Shown here: positions 7,870 through 16,648 of the stretch, in pieces | Position numbering within the stretch: the stretch's first letter is position 1 | Layout: every line of letters begins with the position of its first letter | Assembly: GCF_003014535.1 (NCBI RefSeq) | Contig: NZ_PYGD01000001.1 | Span: 1,116,001 to 1,180,000 of the forward strand | Direction of reading: 5' to 3' | DNA length: 64,000 nucleotides | Source: Taibaiella chishuiensis | GTDB taxonomy: Bacteria; Bacteroidota; Bacteroidia; Chitinophagales; Chitinophagaceae | Made by a program: the position numbers and the translations under genes | The notes under the pieces: model-generated | The model's input: the letters and a program-made list of their open reading frames with translations, nothing else | What the model was told of the DNA's origin: nothing | Database searches by the model: none

Positions 7870-8735
7870 GGTGAGATCCTTCGCGCAGCGAAGGATGACC
7901 ACATTCCTCCTGGTGCTTGATGCTTTGCACCCTAATACGGCCAGCTAATTGATGAGATCCTTCGCGATGCTCAGGATGACAACATTCCTCTTGGTGCTTG
8001 ATGCTTGGCACGCTCATACGGCCAGCTAATTGATGAGATCCTTCACTGCGCTCCCGATGACAGGCTTCCTTTTGGTACTTGATGCTTTCCACGCTGTTAA
8101 AGCCAGCTAGGGGATGAGTTCCTTCGCATGCGCTCCCGATGACAGGCTTCCTTTTGGTACTTGATGCTTTGCACGCTGTTAAAGCCAGCTAATTGATGAG
8201 TTCCTTCGCTGTGCTCAGGATGACAATATTCCTCTTGTTGCTTGATGCTTTGCACGCTAATACGGCCAGCTAACTGATGAGATCCTTCGCTATGCTCCCG
8301 ATGACAGACTTCCTCCTGATGCTTGATGCTTTGCACGCTGCTAAAGCCAGCTAGGGGATGAGATCCTTCGCTGCGCTCAGGATAAGAACATTCCTCCTGG
8401 TGCTTGATGCTTTGCACCCTAATACGGGCAGCTAATTGATGAGATCCTTCGCTGCGCTCCCGATGACAGACTTCCTTTTGGTGCTTGATGCTTTACACGC
8501 TAATACGGCCAGCTAATCGGTGAGATCCTTCGCTGTGCTCAGGATGACAGACTCCCTCTTTCAGAATGACAGGCTCCTTCTTGATACTTGATACTTGATA
8601 CTTGATACTAATAAATGAGCTCCATCGCTGCGCTCCCGATGACAACATTCCTCCTGGTGCTTGATGCTTTGCACGCTGTTAAAGCCAGCTAGGGGATGAG
8701 ATCCTTCGCGATGCTCAGGATGACAGGCTTCCTCA
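7870..8735. repeat. Array of 81-bp intergenic repeats with an internal palindrome
   Basis: The shared segment TTGATGCTT recurs at a spacing of 81, 81, 82, 81, 81, 81 and 81 bp (its GATGC begins at 7919, 8000, 8081, 8163, 8244, 8325, 8406 and 8487), with one more unit at 8663 after an interruption. Each unit holds a partly palindromic core (ATCCTTCGCTGCGCTCAGGA or a variant with CTCCCGATGA) and one of two joints, AATACGGCCAGCTAATTGAT or GTTAAAGCCAGCTAGGGGAT. Because 81 is a multiple of 3, open frames run through the array on the minus strand with a 27-residue period. I regard these as artefacts. Inverted partial copies occur near 21.4-21.5 kb. Confidence 0.9.
8581..8611. repeat. Heptameric short tandem repeat inside the 81-bp array
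   Basis: About four copies of TTGATAC with a 7-base period interrupt the 81-bp array. They lead into AATAAATGAGCTCC, a junction also seen (reversed) near 21.4 kb. A short run of CACATCT heptamers also ends the array at 8733-8749. Confidence 0.8.
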
Positions 8736-8751
8736 CATCTCACATCTAACA

Positions 8752-8782
8752 AAAAAAAAGCGCCCTGTTCTGCAACAGGACG
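8752..8782 (-). terminator. Intrinsic terminator of scpB
   Basis: On the minus strand GCG-T-CCTGTT pairs with AACAGG-G-CGC and is followed by nine T residues, 24 bases after the scpB stop. Confidence 0.88.
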
Positions 8783-8805
8783 CCTTCGCTTTAAAAGACA
8801 TTCTT

Positions 8806-9549
8806 TTATACTTCTTCTGTATTATCAGTATTGTCGGTATCAGTATTGTCGGTATCTTCTCCGTCTGTTTTACCGGTATCGCCGGCATCTCCATTCCTTT
8901 CGCCTTCCCTTAATTCGCCCGAACTGTCGATAAACAACTGGCCGCTTTCCGCGCGCTCCACATCGCTATCCGGGATAGCTTCCGCACCATTGGTCGGGAA
9001 TACGATATCGGTATTGATGATCTCTTTCAACTCCGGTAACTGCCCGGTAGCGTTGATGCCCAGGTAGTCCATAAAGTTCTTGGTCGTGGCATATAACAGG
9101 GGTTTGCCTACAGCCTGTTCATTACGGCCGGCGATCATAATCAGTTCCTTTTCCAGCAGCTTCTGGATGGAGTAGTCGGAACTTACACCCCGTATAAATT
9201 CGATATCCGATTTGGTGATGGGTTGTTTATAAACGATAATAGCCAGGGTCTCCATGGCAGAGGTCGAAAGCTTTTTGATATACTTATCGCCGTTGAGCTG
9301 CAATACGGTCTGGTGGTAAGTTTTCTTGGTCAGGAACTGGTAACCGCCGCCGGTTTCTGATAACTCGAAGGGATAGTATTCGGTATCGTATTTTTCTTTA
9401 ACAGCTTCGAGGCATATAGCCACCTTATCGCTTTCCAGCGGGGCGTCCATCACGTTGCCCAGCAGTTCGATCATTTCCATTTGTGGTAATGGTCTTTCGC
9501 TGGCAAAGATCAGGGCTTCTACATGCGGCATTAATTGTTCTATTTCCAT
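8806..9549 (-). CDS. scpB: Segregation and condensation protein B
   Basis: A 247-residue ScpB with tandem winged-helix domains: a first domain near 1-85 (HVEALIFASERPL) and a second near 95-165 with the signature LSTSAMETLAIIVYKQPITK and KSDIEFIRGV. ScpB dimers bind ScpA and bridge the SMC heads in the condensin complex that compacts and segregates chromosomes. The last 60 residues are an acidic Asp/Thr/Asn-rich tail built of TD(N) repeats, probably disordered, and absent from short family members. scpA is not in the window. Confidence 0.92.
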   Translation of the reverse strand: MEIEQLMPHVEALIFASERPLPQMEMIELLGNVMDAPLESDKVAICLEAVKEKYDTEYYPFELSETGGGYQFLTKKTYHQTVLQLNGDKYIKKLSTSAMETLAIIVYKQPITKSDIEFIRGVSSDYSIQKLLEKELIMIAGRNEQAVGKPLLYATTKNFMDYLGINATGQLPELKEIINTDIVFPTNGAEAIPDSDVERAESGQLFIDSSGELREGERNGDAGDTGKTDGEDTDNTDTDNTDNTEEV

Positions 9550-9820
9550 GGTGTTTCTTGGGCTTATCTGCTATCGTATGCTGCATCGAAAGTAAAACAG
9601 CTTTTCTATTTGCGTTTAAAAAGTAATGCACAGGTGTGGACAAATTTCCGGGTATTGCTGTATGCCTTTACCATAAACGATCCTGGCGCTTTAAGCAGGC
9701 CTCTGCAGGCTGAAAGCAGCGCTGCATCGCTTTTTCATACTTACTTAACCATTGCGTAATGATTAGTTGCTCTTTTTTTGTATATCTTTATAAGAGTTTA
9801 ATTATGAAAAACCTTCATTT

Positions 9821-10297
9821 ATGCATTGGAGAACATTTAAAGGCGAAACCATTAAGACGCCGATCAAAGCTGCGGTGGAAGCCGCCATTATCCGGGAGAC
9901 GAATGCGGGACATAAGCTAAAGGTCTGTATCGGTACCGATTCGCAGGTATACAGTGGAACGCATGTGGAGTTCGCTACCGTTATTGTTTTCCTGCGGGAA
10001 AAACGCGGCGGCTTCATGTTTATCCAGAACGACCGTTCGAACCAGGCCTATTCGCTTAAAGAACGTATGCTGGTAGAAGTGGCTAAGAGTATCGAGACCG
10101 CTTATGATCTCTGCGAACTGTTTAACCGCTATGATGTCGATATGGAAGTACATGCAGACATCAATACCAATCCCCAGTTTAAAAGCAATATAGCCCTGAG
10201 CGAAGCCATGGGTTATATCCTGGGTATGGGATTCGCCTTTAAGGCCAAGCCCGAAGCCTTTGCCAGCAGTTGCTGTGCAGACAAAGTGATCAACTAG
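9821..10297 (+). CDS. YkuK-like (DUF458) RNase H-fold protein
   Basis: A 158-residue protein matching the DUF458/YkuK family, which has a ribonuclease H-like fold. IGTDSQVYSG near residue 37 supplies the first conserved acidic residue, and VHADINTNPQFKS near 110 is the second conserved block. The exact substrate of the family is not established. It sits alone between the minus-strand scpB and HU genes. The upstream 270 bases show no second gene. Confidence 0.82.
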   Translation: MHWRTFKGETIKTPIKAAVEAAIIRETNAGHKLKVCIGTDSQVYSGTHVEFATVIVFLREKRGGFMFIQNDRSNQAYSLKERMLVEVAKSIETAYDLCELFNRYDVDMEVHADINTNPQFKSNIALSEAMGYILGMGFAFKAKPEAFASSCCADKVIN

Positions 10298-10500
10298 CAG
10301 CAGGTATCCTGTCCCTACTGCAGCGTTGTAAGCTCCCGTTGCCTGATTCGGTTCAGGCGATAATATCCTCCTCACCTTATTCCATTTCAAAGTCATACCC
10401 TTACTGCGCCCGGTGGCAATAAAAAAACTGCACCGGCAGGGAGATGCTGATGCAGTACTATTTATGTTATACCTTTGGGAAAGAGAGGCAGTTTGCCGGC

Positions 10501-10812
10501 TTAATCTTCGTCTTCCGAGCTGGTAATACCAACCGCGTTATCCTTTACGGTTTGCATAAATTCTTTAGCAGGTTTGAATGCCGGGATGAAATGTTCCGGG
10601 ATCTCCACTGCGACATTTTTCTTGATGTTACGCCCTATTTTAGCGGCCCTCTTCTTTACGATAAAGCTGCCAAAACCTCTAACATATACCGCCTCGCCTT
10701 CGGTTAGTGAACTTTTTACCTCTTTAAAAAAGGTTTCCAGGGTCACTAAAACATCTACTTTGGGAATGCCTGTTTTATCAGCAATCCGGGCTACCATATC
10801 TGCCTTTCTCAT
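10501..10812 (-). CDS. HU/IHF-family DNA-binding protein
   Basis: The 103-residue protein has the HU/IHF fold: an N-terminal helical pair (MRKADMVARIADKTGIPK), then VYVRGFGSFIVKKRAAKIGR, where the GFGSF and RxGRN motifs start the DNA-binding arms, and a conserved IPAFKPAKEF end. The arm centre reads NVAVEIPEHFIPAFKP, more IHF-like than HU-like. A Ser/Asp/Glu tail of about ten residues is added at the end. It bends DNA as a dimer in the nucleoid. A consensus promoter lies at 10859-10891. Confidence 0.93.
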   Translation of the reverse strand: MRKADMVARIADKTGIPKVDVLVTLETFFKEVKSSLTEGEAVYVRGFGSFIVKKRAAKIGRNIKKNVAVEIPEHFIPAFKPAKEFMQTVKDNAVGITSSEDED

Positions 10813-10858
10813 AGGTTATTTTTTGTTTTGCTCAGGAATGATTTTTTGTTAAATAATG

Positions 10859-10891
10859 CAAATTTATATTGTCATGTTTCTGATAATCAAA
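10859..10891 (-). promoter_or_regulatory. Promoter of the HU/IHF gene
   Basis: On the minus strand TTTG (10891-10888) is followed after 21 bases by TAAATTTG (10866-10859). The predicted leader is about 40 bases. Confidence 0.7.
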
Positions 10892-10995
10892 CATACAACA
10901 CAAAACTACCAAAATCATTATCTACCCTTGGAAACTTTTGTTAAAGCAGAACTTATTCTTGTTATTTAGGATTTTTTTTTCATTTGGTTAACGCA

Positions 10996-13476
10996 TTATT
11001 GGTTTGTCTTACGCACATAGTATTGTAAATAGGTGCAGTCCTGCAATAATTCTTTGTATGCAGCGGTGTTGGCGTACTCGGCCTTCAGCTGTTTGAAATA
11101 GGGGCTTTTAAGCGTGTATTGTACGTAGTCGTTGTTCTCTGTAGGGTCGTAATGGTAATCGCGGAGGGAGGTTGCGCTTTTTTGCCAGCATTTGGACAGC
11201 ATAAACAGGCATTTTGCTTTCAGCTCCTTATCCTTACTCTTATCCAGGGCAAGCTGGTAGTACTTCATAGGCTCTTCGGCAGTATAGTATTTCCGGTAAT
11301 CGTCCAGCAACCTGTTACGGCTGGTATCGGCATAATAGGCCATTCCGTCCGAACCGCTGCGGCCGTACATACCGGCATCCCAGCACAAGCCGTAATAAGT
11401 CATGCTATACAGCCCGTTGGCATAACGGTACAGGGTAGCGGCATCGGCCTTGTCGATATTACTTTGCATGCGGTTCATTTCGCGGGCAAACTGGTATTTA
11501 TCCGAAGGGGTGGTGGTATCGGCCGGCTCCTGGGTGTCGATCCAATAATCTGCAAAAGGATCGGCAAAAGCATAATCGCTCAACAGGCTTTTCGAGACAT
11601 TTTTCAATATGGCTTCTGCCTTATCGAACTCATGCTGGCGCAGGTAACGTGTGCCCACATACAGTTCCAGGGCGCCGTCTTTATAGGGCTTGTGTTTTAT
11701 CAGCCAGGATTCGTAGGCCGATTTCTTGCCGCTTTTAAGCCAGTCTTTAAGGGCCAGTACACCGGCAGTGCTTACCTGGTTCATTTCCGAAGAAAAGCCG
11801 GGATCAACATATACCTGCTCTTTCTTCTCATACTGCCAGTAACTGTAACTGCCGTAACCTTCAGGGCCGGTAGAGCCGCGGGCTATACACAGCAGGGCTT
11901 TCATGGTATCGCCTTGTTTGATATAGGCATTGGGCAATACGGTCGTCAGCAGGTTGCGGTAGGTAATGGCATAACGGTTTTGCTTTTTAGCCTTCTCTTC
12001 GAGCCATTGTACCGAAGGCAGGATATCCTGTTCTGTAGCGGCGTCCAGCTTTTGTTTGCTGTTAATGGCCAGCAGCAGTTTTTCCAGCAGCAGCATATCC
12101 TTTATCTTACCCGTTGGGTTTTGTTTTTCTGCTTTGGCAATCCATTCGGCACAGCTTTTCCAGTTCTGGTCCATGTAGTGGAGATAGGCCAGGGCCAGGG
12201 GCCAGTAGCCCGACTGGGCTTCTCGGGTCTTGCCTTCGTTATATACTTTTTCACCGAAGCGCATCAGTTCCTGCATTTGCTTCCGCGCACCGGTGGCGCG
12301 TTCGGAGGCTTCCCGCTCGTAACTACCGTAGTAGCTGCTGTTGCTGGTACGGTAGCCATAGCTATAGTCGCCACTGAAGCCGCTGTTGGCGCCCAGGGTA
12401 TAGTTGAAGTAATTCTGTTCGGCTTTGTTGATCTCGCGGGTCATTACGATATCGAGGCCCGAAGCCTGTGGCGACAGTTCGTAAGCTTTTTTCAACAGGG
12501 GCAGGGCATTTTCGTAGGTATGCAAGGCATCCATAACCTGCAGCACCGCCTTCTCCTCATTGGTGTGCGCCAGTTTGTATACGGCTTCCCGGCTGGCTTG
12601 CGGCCCCTTTTGGTAGTCCTCGCCATGCGGGGTAAAACACCAGTCGTAGCTGATATAGTTACTGGGCTTGTTATCGTCGGTTGCATTAAAAGCGAGCGAG
12701 TACAGGTAGGCGGCAAAATTATAATCGCCGGTCTGGTAGAAAGCGCCGGCCTTCAACCCCAGGCAACGGTTGTACATGATATTGGTTGATGTTTTGTCGC
12801 CGACCAGTTCGGTAAACAAAGCTTTGGTACCGCGGTAATCCTTGCTGTAAAAGGCCAGGCGCATTACCTGGTAGGCATACCGCCACTGGAAGAAATCCTT
12901 TTTAGCGGCCTTCCACAATTGTTTGCCGCTTTTCTGCAGTTTATCCATGGATGGCACATCTTTGGGCGCTGCATTCCAGCTGCCTTCTTCGCCGGCACCG
13001 CTGTACAGCTCACATTTCTTGGCATACATGAGGTAACCCAGGGCTTCCAGGTCTTTATCCTTCAGGAACCATTTGGTCATACTGTTGCGCGATATGGAGT
13101 CGGGCAACTGCAGCGCCTTCTGTTGTTCGATATGGTAATAAAGATTACTGAGGTCCTTATAGGCGTATTTGTAGATAAACGCTGCGGCATCGGCATCGGA
13201 AAACTGCTGCTGGCCGTACTCCCGCCATTCTTTGATATTGATATCGTCGGGGGTATCGTCATCGTCCAGGCCGCCCCACTGGTCGTAGTAAGAGAGGCCC
13301 GAGGTGTAATAGAACATAGAGTAGGCTTTGCTGCCGGTCACATTGTTCTGGAAAAAAGAGGTGTAATAATCGTAAGGGTCTTCGCTGCCGCCGCAGGCAG
13401 TTACGATCTGTTCGAGGCATAGGGCGCCGATAATAATCAGGGCGGTAAATACGTTTCTCAGGTGTTTCATGATCAT
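10996..13476 (-). CDS. Large exported, probably lipid-anchored helical-repeat protein of unknown function
   Basis: I prefer the ATG at 13476 (or 13470) over the upstream ATG at 13557, because only these place a signal peptide at the N-terminus (MKHLRNVFTALIIIGALCL) followed by VTACGGSEDPYDYY, where the Cys is a plausible lipobox residue. About 825 residues remain. They are rich in Tyr, Lys and Ala and contain many 30-40 residue alpha-helical segments reminiscent of tetratricopeptide-like repeats (for example GAFYQTGDYNFAAYLYSLAF and EKAKKQNRYAITYRNLL). I do not recognise a catalytic motif. It is divergent from the aminotransferase gene at 13564 and stands alone. Confidence 0.75.
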   Translation of the reverse strand: MIMKHLRNVFTALIIIGALCLEQIVTACGGSEDPYDYYTSFFQNNVTGSKAYSMFYYTSGLSYYDQWGGLDDDDTPDDINIKEWREYGQQQFSDADAAAFIYKYAYKDLSNLYYHIEQQKALQLPDSISRNSMTKWFLKDKDLEALGYLMYAKKCELYSGAGEEGSWNAAPKDVPSMDKLQKSGKQLWKAAKKDFFQWRYAYQVMRLAFYSKDYRGTKALFTELVGDKTSTNIMYNRCLGLKAGAFYQTGDYNFAAYLYSLAFNATDDNKPSNYISYDWCFTPHGEDYQKGPQASREAVYKLAHTNEEKAVLQVMDALHTYENALPLLKKAYELSPQASGLDIVMTREINKAEQNYFNYTLGANSGFSGDYSYGYRTSNSSYYGSYEREASERATGARKQMQELMRFGEKVYNEGKTREAQSGYWPLALAYLHYMDQNWKSCAEWIAKAEKQNPTGKIKDMLLLEKLLLAINSKQKLDAATEQDILPSVQWLEEKAKKQNRYAITYRNLLTTVLPNAYIKQGDTMKALLCIARGSTGPEGYGSYSYWQYEKKEQVYVDPGFSSEMNQVSTAGVLALKDWLKSGKKSAYESWLIKHKPYKDGALELYVGTRYLRQHEFDKAEAILKNVSKSLLSDYAFADPFADYWIDTQEPADTTTPSDKYQFAREMNRMQSNIDKADAATLYRYANGLYSMTYYGLCWDAGMYGRSGSDGMAYYADTSRNRLLDDYRKYYTAEEPMKYYQLALDKSKDKELKAKCLFMLSKCWQKSATSLRDYHYDPTENNDYVQYTLKSPYFKQLKAEYANTAAYKELLQDCTYLQYYVRKTNQ

Positions 13477-13529
13477 TTTTGCAGGATTGAATAGAACCGT
13501 TTCCGGAAATTTAAGCGGTTTATATTCCG

Positions 13530-13537
13530 TAGTTTTG
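13530..13537 (+). promoter_or_regulatory. -7 element of the aminotransferase gene
   Basis: TAGTTTTG matches TAnnTTTG 26 bases before the ATG. No clear TTG lies 19-21 bases upstream, so the match is partial. Confidence 0.5.
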
Positions 13538-13563
13538 CAGGCACAAAAATAAAACAATAAACT

Positions 13564-14760
13564 ATGCCCGGTTTTGAATTTTTCGGTGAGGAGGAAAGGA
13601 AAGAGGTGAATGACGTATTAAATACAGGTATCCTGATGCGCTATGGCTTCGATGCGCAACGCCAAGGCATCTGGAAGGCCAAAGAGCTGGAACAGGGGCT
13701 GCGCGAAAAGCTGAACGTGCAATATGCACAGCTTACCTCGAGCGGTACTTCGGCCCTGAGCACCATTATGGCGGCTATGGGAATAGGCGCCGGCGATGAG
13801 GTGATCATGCCGACGTTTACCTTCGTGGCCAGTTTCGAATGTGTGTTGTTTGCAGGCGCGATGCCCGTGCTGGTAGATATCGACGATACCCTTACTCTCG
13901 ATCCTGCCGCGGTAGAGGCTGCGATCACCCCGCGTACCAAAGCCGTAATGCCGGTACATATGTGCGGCGCCATGGCCGACCTGGACGCGTTGAAAGCTAT
14001 CTGCGACAAACATAACCTGATCCTGCTCGAAGATGCCTGCCAGTCTTTTGGCGGTACCTACAAAGGCAAGGCCCTGGGCACCATCGGCGATGCCGGCGCT
14101 TTCTCTTTCGACTTCGTAAAAACAGTAACCTGCGCCGAAGGCGGTGGTATTGTGACCAATAATAAAGACCTGTACGAAAAGTGCGATGCCTATAGCGATC
14201 ATGGCCACGACCACCTTGGCGTTGACCGTGGTGCAGACCTGCATCCCTATATCGGTTACAACTTCCGTATTTCCGAACTGCATGCCGCCGTGGGCCTGGC
14301 GCAGCTCCGCAAGCTCGACCGCTTCCTGGAGATCCAGCGCCGTACCAAGAAGATCTTTAAAGATGCCCTGGCTGCCATACCCGAAGTAAGCTTCCGCCGT
14401 ATACCCGACGAGGCCGGCGATAGCGCTACCTTCCTGGGTTTCTTCCTGCCGGATGAAACAACGACCCGTGCGGCGGCCGCCAATATGAAAGCAGCCGGTA
14501 TCGTGCCTTTCCACTATTTCGATAATAACTGGCACTATATCCGCAACTGGGAGCACTTCCGCAACCACCGCACGCTGTCGCGCCTGGCGCCGCAACTCGA
14601 AGAGGCGATGGCCATTTATAAAGACAAACAATTCCCGGCTTCCGATGCGCTGATCAGCCGCTGCATCTGCACGCCGATCAATATGTCGTGGTCGGATGAA
14701 GAAGTAAATGCAAGGGCCGCCAAACTGGTGAAGGCCGTAAACGATGCCCTGGGAAAATAA
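13564..14760 (+). CDS. kdnA: DegT/DnrJ/EryC1-family aminotransferase, KdnA-like
   Basis: A 398-residue PLP-dependent sugar aminotransferase. The start MPGFEFFGEEERKEV, the segment RYGFDAQRQGIWKAKE, the VKTVTCAEGG block with the PLP-binding Lys, and SDHGHDHLGVDRGA all resemble, from memory, KdnA of Shewanella, the 8-amino-3,8-dideoxy-D-manno-octulosonate transaminase. That enzyme makes 8-amino-Kdo for the lipopolysaccharide core. The partner oxidase KdnB is not next to it, so the assignment rests on similarity alone. The following gene, rsmA, is 32 bases downstream on the same strand. Confidence 0.7.
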   Translation: MPGFEFFGEEERKEVNDVLNTGILMRYGFDAQRQGIWKAKELEQGLREKLNVQYAQLTSSGTSALSTIMAAMGIGAGDEVIMPTFTFVASFECVLFAGAMPVLVDIDDTLTLDPAAVEAAITPRTKAVMPVHMCGAMADLDALKAICDKHNLILLEDACQSFGGTYKGKALGTIGDAGAFSFDFVKTVTCAEGGGIVTNNKDLYEKCDAYSDHGHDHLGVDRGADLHPYIGYNFRISELHAAVGLAQLRKLDRFLEIQRRTKKIFKDALAAIPEVSFRRIPDEAGDSATFLGFFLPDETTTRAAAANMKAAGIVPFHYFDNNWHYIRNWEHFRNHRTLSRLAPQLEEAMAIYKDKQFPASDALISRCICTPINMSWSDEEVNARAAKLVKAVNDALGK

Positions 14761-14792
14761 TACGAAGCTTTGAACAATTTTAATACAAGCCC

Positions 14793-15560
14793 ATGCTAAC
14801 GCTTAAGAAAAGCCTCGGACAGCACTTCCTGCACGATGAGAACATCTGCAGGAAAATAGTGGAACAAGTAACCCGTAAGGAAGGCCTGCAACTCGTAGAG
14901 GTGGGGCCGGGCGGCGGTGCGCTTACCAAATACCTGCTGGCCTGGGAGGACGTGCGGTACAAAGCGATAGAGGTGGACGACGAAAAGGTAACCTACCTGA
15001 ATGCGCAATACCCTGCCATAAAGGATAAACTGGTGCATATCGACTTCCTGAAAGCCGCCGTGCCTTTTGAAGGACAGTTCTCGGTGATCGGTAATTTTCC
15101 CTATAACATTTCCTCCCAGATCCTGTTCAAGATCCTGGATTGGGAAAACCAGGTGGATGAAGTGATCGGTATGTTCCAGAAAGAAGTGGCCCTGCGGGTG
15201 GCCGCACCTTCGGGCAACAAGGCCTATGGCATACTCAGCGTACTGATCCAGGCATTCTTTAAAGTGGAATACCTGTTCGATGTACATGAAAATTGTTTTA
15301 CGCCGCCGCCCAAGGTAAAGTCGGGTGTGATCCGGCTGAGCAATGCACAGAACCCCTTTGGCATCGAAGACCGTAAAACCTTCACCCGGATCGTGAAAGC
15401 TGCTTTCGGGCAACGGCGCAAGATGTTGCGTAATGCTCTGAAAGGCACATTCAGCGCGGCTATACTGGAAGAACCCATATTTACCAAAAGGGCGGAACAG
15501 TTGTCTGTAGCCGATTTCGTAGGCCTGTATCAACGTTATTTAAAACAGCAACATGACTAA
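14793..15560 (+). CDS. rsmA: 16S rRNA (adenine1518/1519-N6)-dimethyltransferase
   Basis: A 255-residue KsgA/RsmA. SLGQHFLHD at the start, the SAM-binding VEVGPGGGALTKYLL near 37-51, and the catalytic NFPYNISSQ near 104 are all present, with a C-terminal helical domain containing AFGQRRKMLRNAL. It dimethylates two adjacent adenines in helix 45 of 16S rRNA late in 30S assembly. Its last 8 bases overlap the next gene, which suggests translational coupling. Confidence 0.96.
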   Translation: MLTLKKSLGQHFLHDENICRKIVEQVTRKEGLQLVEVGPGGGALTKYLLAWEDVRYKAIEVDDEKVTYLNAQYPAIKDKLVHIDFLKAAVPFEGQFSVIGNFPYNISSQILFKILDWENQVDEVIGMFQKEVALRVAAPSGNKAYGILSVLIQAFFKVEYLFDVHENCFTPPPKVKSGVIRLSNAQNPFGIEDRKTFTRIVKAAFGQRRKMLRNALKGTFSAAILEEPIFTKRAEQLSVADFVGLYQRYLKQQHD

Positions 15561-16497
15561 ACGGGTACTTATAGCAGCGCCGGTGCACGAAGTGCTGACC
15601 CGGCAACTCGAATCCTGGGGATACGTATGCGAACAGGTGCTCGATATTACCGGCGCGCAGGCGCTCGAGATGATCCCGGCGTTTGAAGGCGTGATCACCT
15701 CGACCCGTTTGCAGATCGATAAAACCTTTATAGACCGTGGCACGCAACTGAAATGGCTGGGCCGTATGGGCTCGGGTATGGAGGTGATCGACGTGCCTTA
15801 CGCTACTGCACGCGGTATACAGTGTTTCAGCAGTCCTGAAGGCAATGCCAATGCCGTGGCCGAGCAGGCCCTGGGTATGCTGCTGGGGCTACAGCACCGT
15901 ATCGTGGCAGCGCATCTCGAATTGCAGCAGGGCATTTACCTGCGCGAAGAGAACCGGGGTGTGGAAATAGAAGGGCTTACCGCAGGTGTTATCGGTTATG
16001 GCAACAATGGCAGCGCCTTTGCCCGCAAGCTAAAGGCTATGGACGTACAGGTACTGGCCTTCGATAAATACCGGCAGGGCTATGGCGAGCCCGGTATACA
16101 GGAGTGTACAGACCTTGAAGCGATTTACCGGAAAGCCGATATCCTTAGCTTCCACCTGCCGCTTAACGAGGAAACCGACTATTATTTCGACGATACCTTC
16201 CTGCAAAAAATGGAACGGCCGTTTGTGTTGCTCAATCTGTCGCGGGGCAAAATAGTAGCCGCGGCAACCTTACTGGCCGGCCTGCAATCGGGTCGTATAA
16301 AGGCCGCAGCGCTGGATGTATGGGAACAGGAACCCCTGGCCCGTATGGATGCCGCAACGCGTGCCGTATTTGACGAACTGATCCGCCGGCCCGATTTTAT
16401 CGGCACACCGCATATTGCCGGGTATACCGTACAGGCGCTTTATAAAATGAGTTATTACCTGGTCGGGAAGCTGGGTAAAGCACTTGGGTTTAATTAA
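15553..16497 (+). CDS. D-isomer-specific 2-hydroxyacid dehydrogenase (phosphoglycerate dehydrogenase-like)
   Basis: A 314-residue NAD-dependent D-2-hydroxyacid dehydrogenase. VIGYGNNGSAFARKL near 147 is the dinucleotide-binding loop. NLSRGKIV holds the substrate Arg, DVWEQEPL the Glu, and GTPHIAGYT the catalytic His. There is no ACT regulatory domain, unlike long SerA enzymes. 3-Phosphoglycerate is a possible substrate but the sequence does not settle it. The ATG lies inside the end of rsmA. Confidence 0.85.
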   Translation: MTKRVLIAAPVHEVLTRQLESWGYVCEQVLDITGAQALEMIPAFEGVITSTRLQIDKTFIDRGTQLKWLGRMGSGMEVIDVPYATARGIQCFSSPEGNANAVAEQALGMLLGLQHRIVAAHLELQQGIYLREENRGVEIEGLTAGVIGYGNNGSAFARKLKAMDVQVLAFDKYRQGYGEPGIQECTDLEAIYRKADILSFHLPLNEETDYYFDDTFLQKMERPFVLLNLSRGKIVAAATLLAGLQSGRIKAAALDVWEQEPLARMDAATRAVFDELIRRPDFIGTPHIAGYTVQALYKMSYYLVGKLGKALGFN

Positions 16498-16538
16498 AAG
16501 TTAAACCCAGCACGCTTTCCACGGCCCGGTATTTATAT

Positions 16539-16569
16539 TTGGAAAACATAAACTTATTCTTTACCTTTG
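16539..16569 (+). promoter_or_regulatory. Promoter of greA
   Basis: TTG at 16539-16541 and TACCTTTG at 16562-16569 are spaced by 20 bases. The predicted transcript start near 16576 coincides with the first base of an 11-bp hairpin. Confidence 0.75.
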
Positions 16570-16575
16570 GTTTTT

Positions 16576-16616
16576 ACATGCAACGCACTCGCTATGGGCG
16601 CGTTGCATGTTTTCTT
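16576..16616 (+). promoter_or_regulatory. Terminator-like hairpin in the greA leader
   Basis: ACATGCAACGC (16576-16586) pairs perfectly with GCGTTGCATGT (16600-16610) across a 13-base loop and is followed by TTTCTTTT. It can end transcription arriving from the dehydrogenase gene. It can also act as an attenuator at the very 5' end of the greA transcript. Confidence 0.7.
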
Positions 16617-16648
16617 TTACTAAAAATTTTGATAAAAGGAGCATTGAC

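Noticed and set aside
7870-8735. Possible CRISPR array
   Set aside because: The whole 81-bp unit repeats without unique spacers, and there are no cas genes.
7865-8752. Three minus-strand open frames of 63-106 codons with a repeating 27-residue pattern
   Set aside because: They are produced by the 81-bp DNA repeats, begin at arbitrary places in the unit, and carry no translation or family signal.
11119-12789. 556-codon plus-strand frame
   Set aside because: It is antisense to the exported helical-repeat protein, whose signal peptide and composition are coherent; the plus frame has no start signal or family features.
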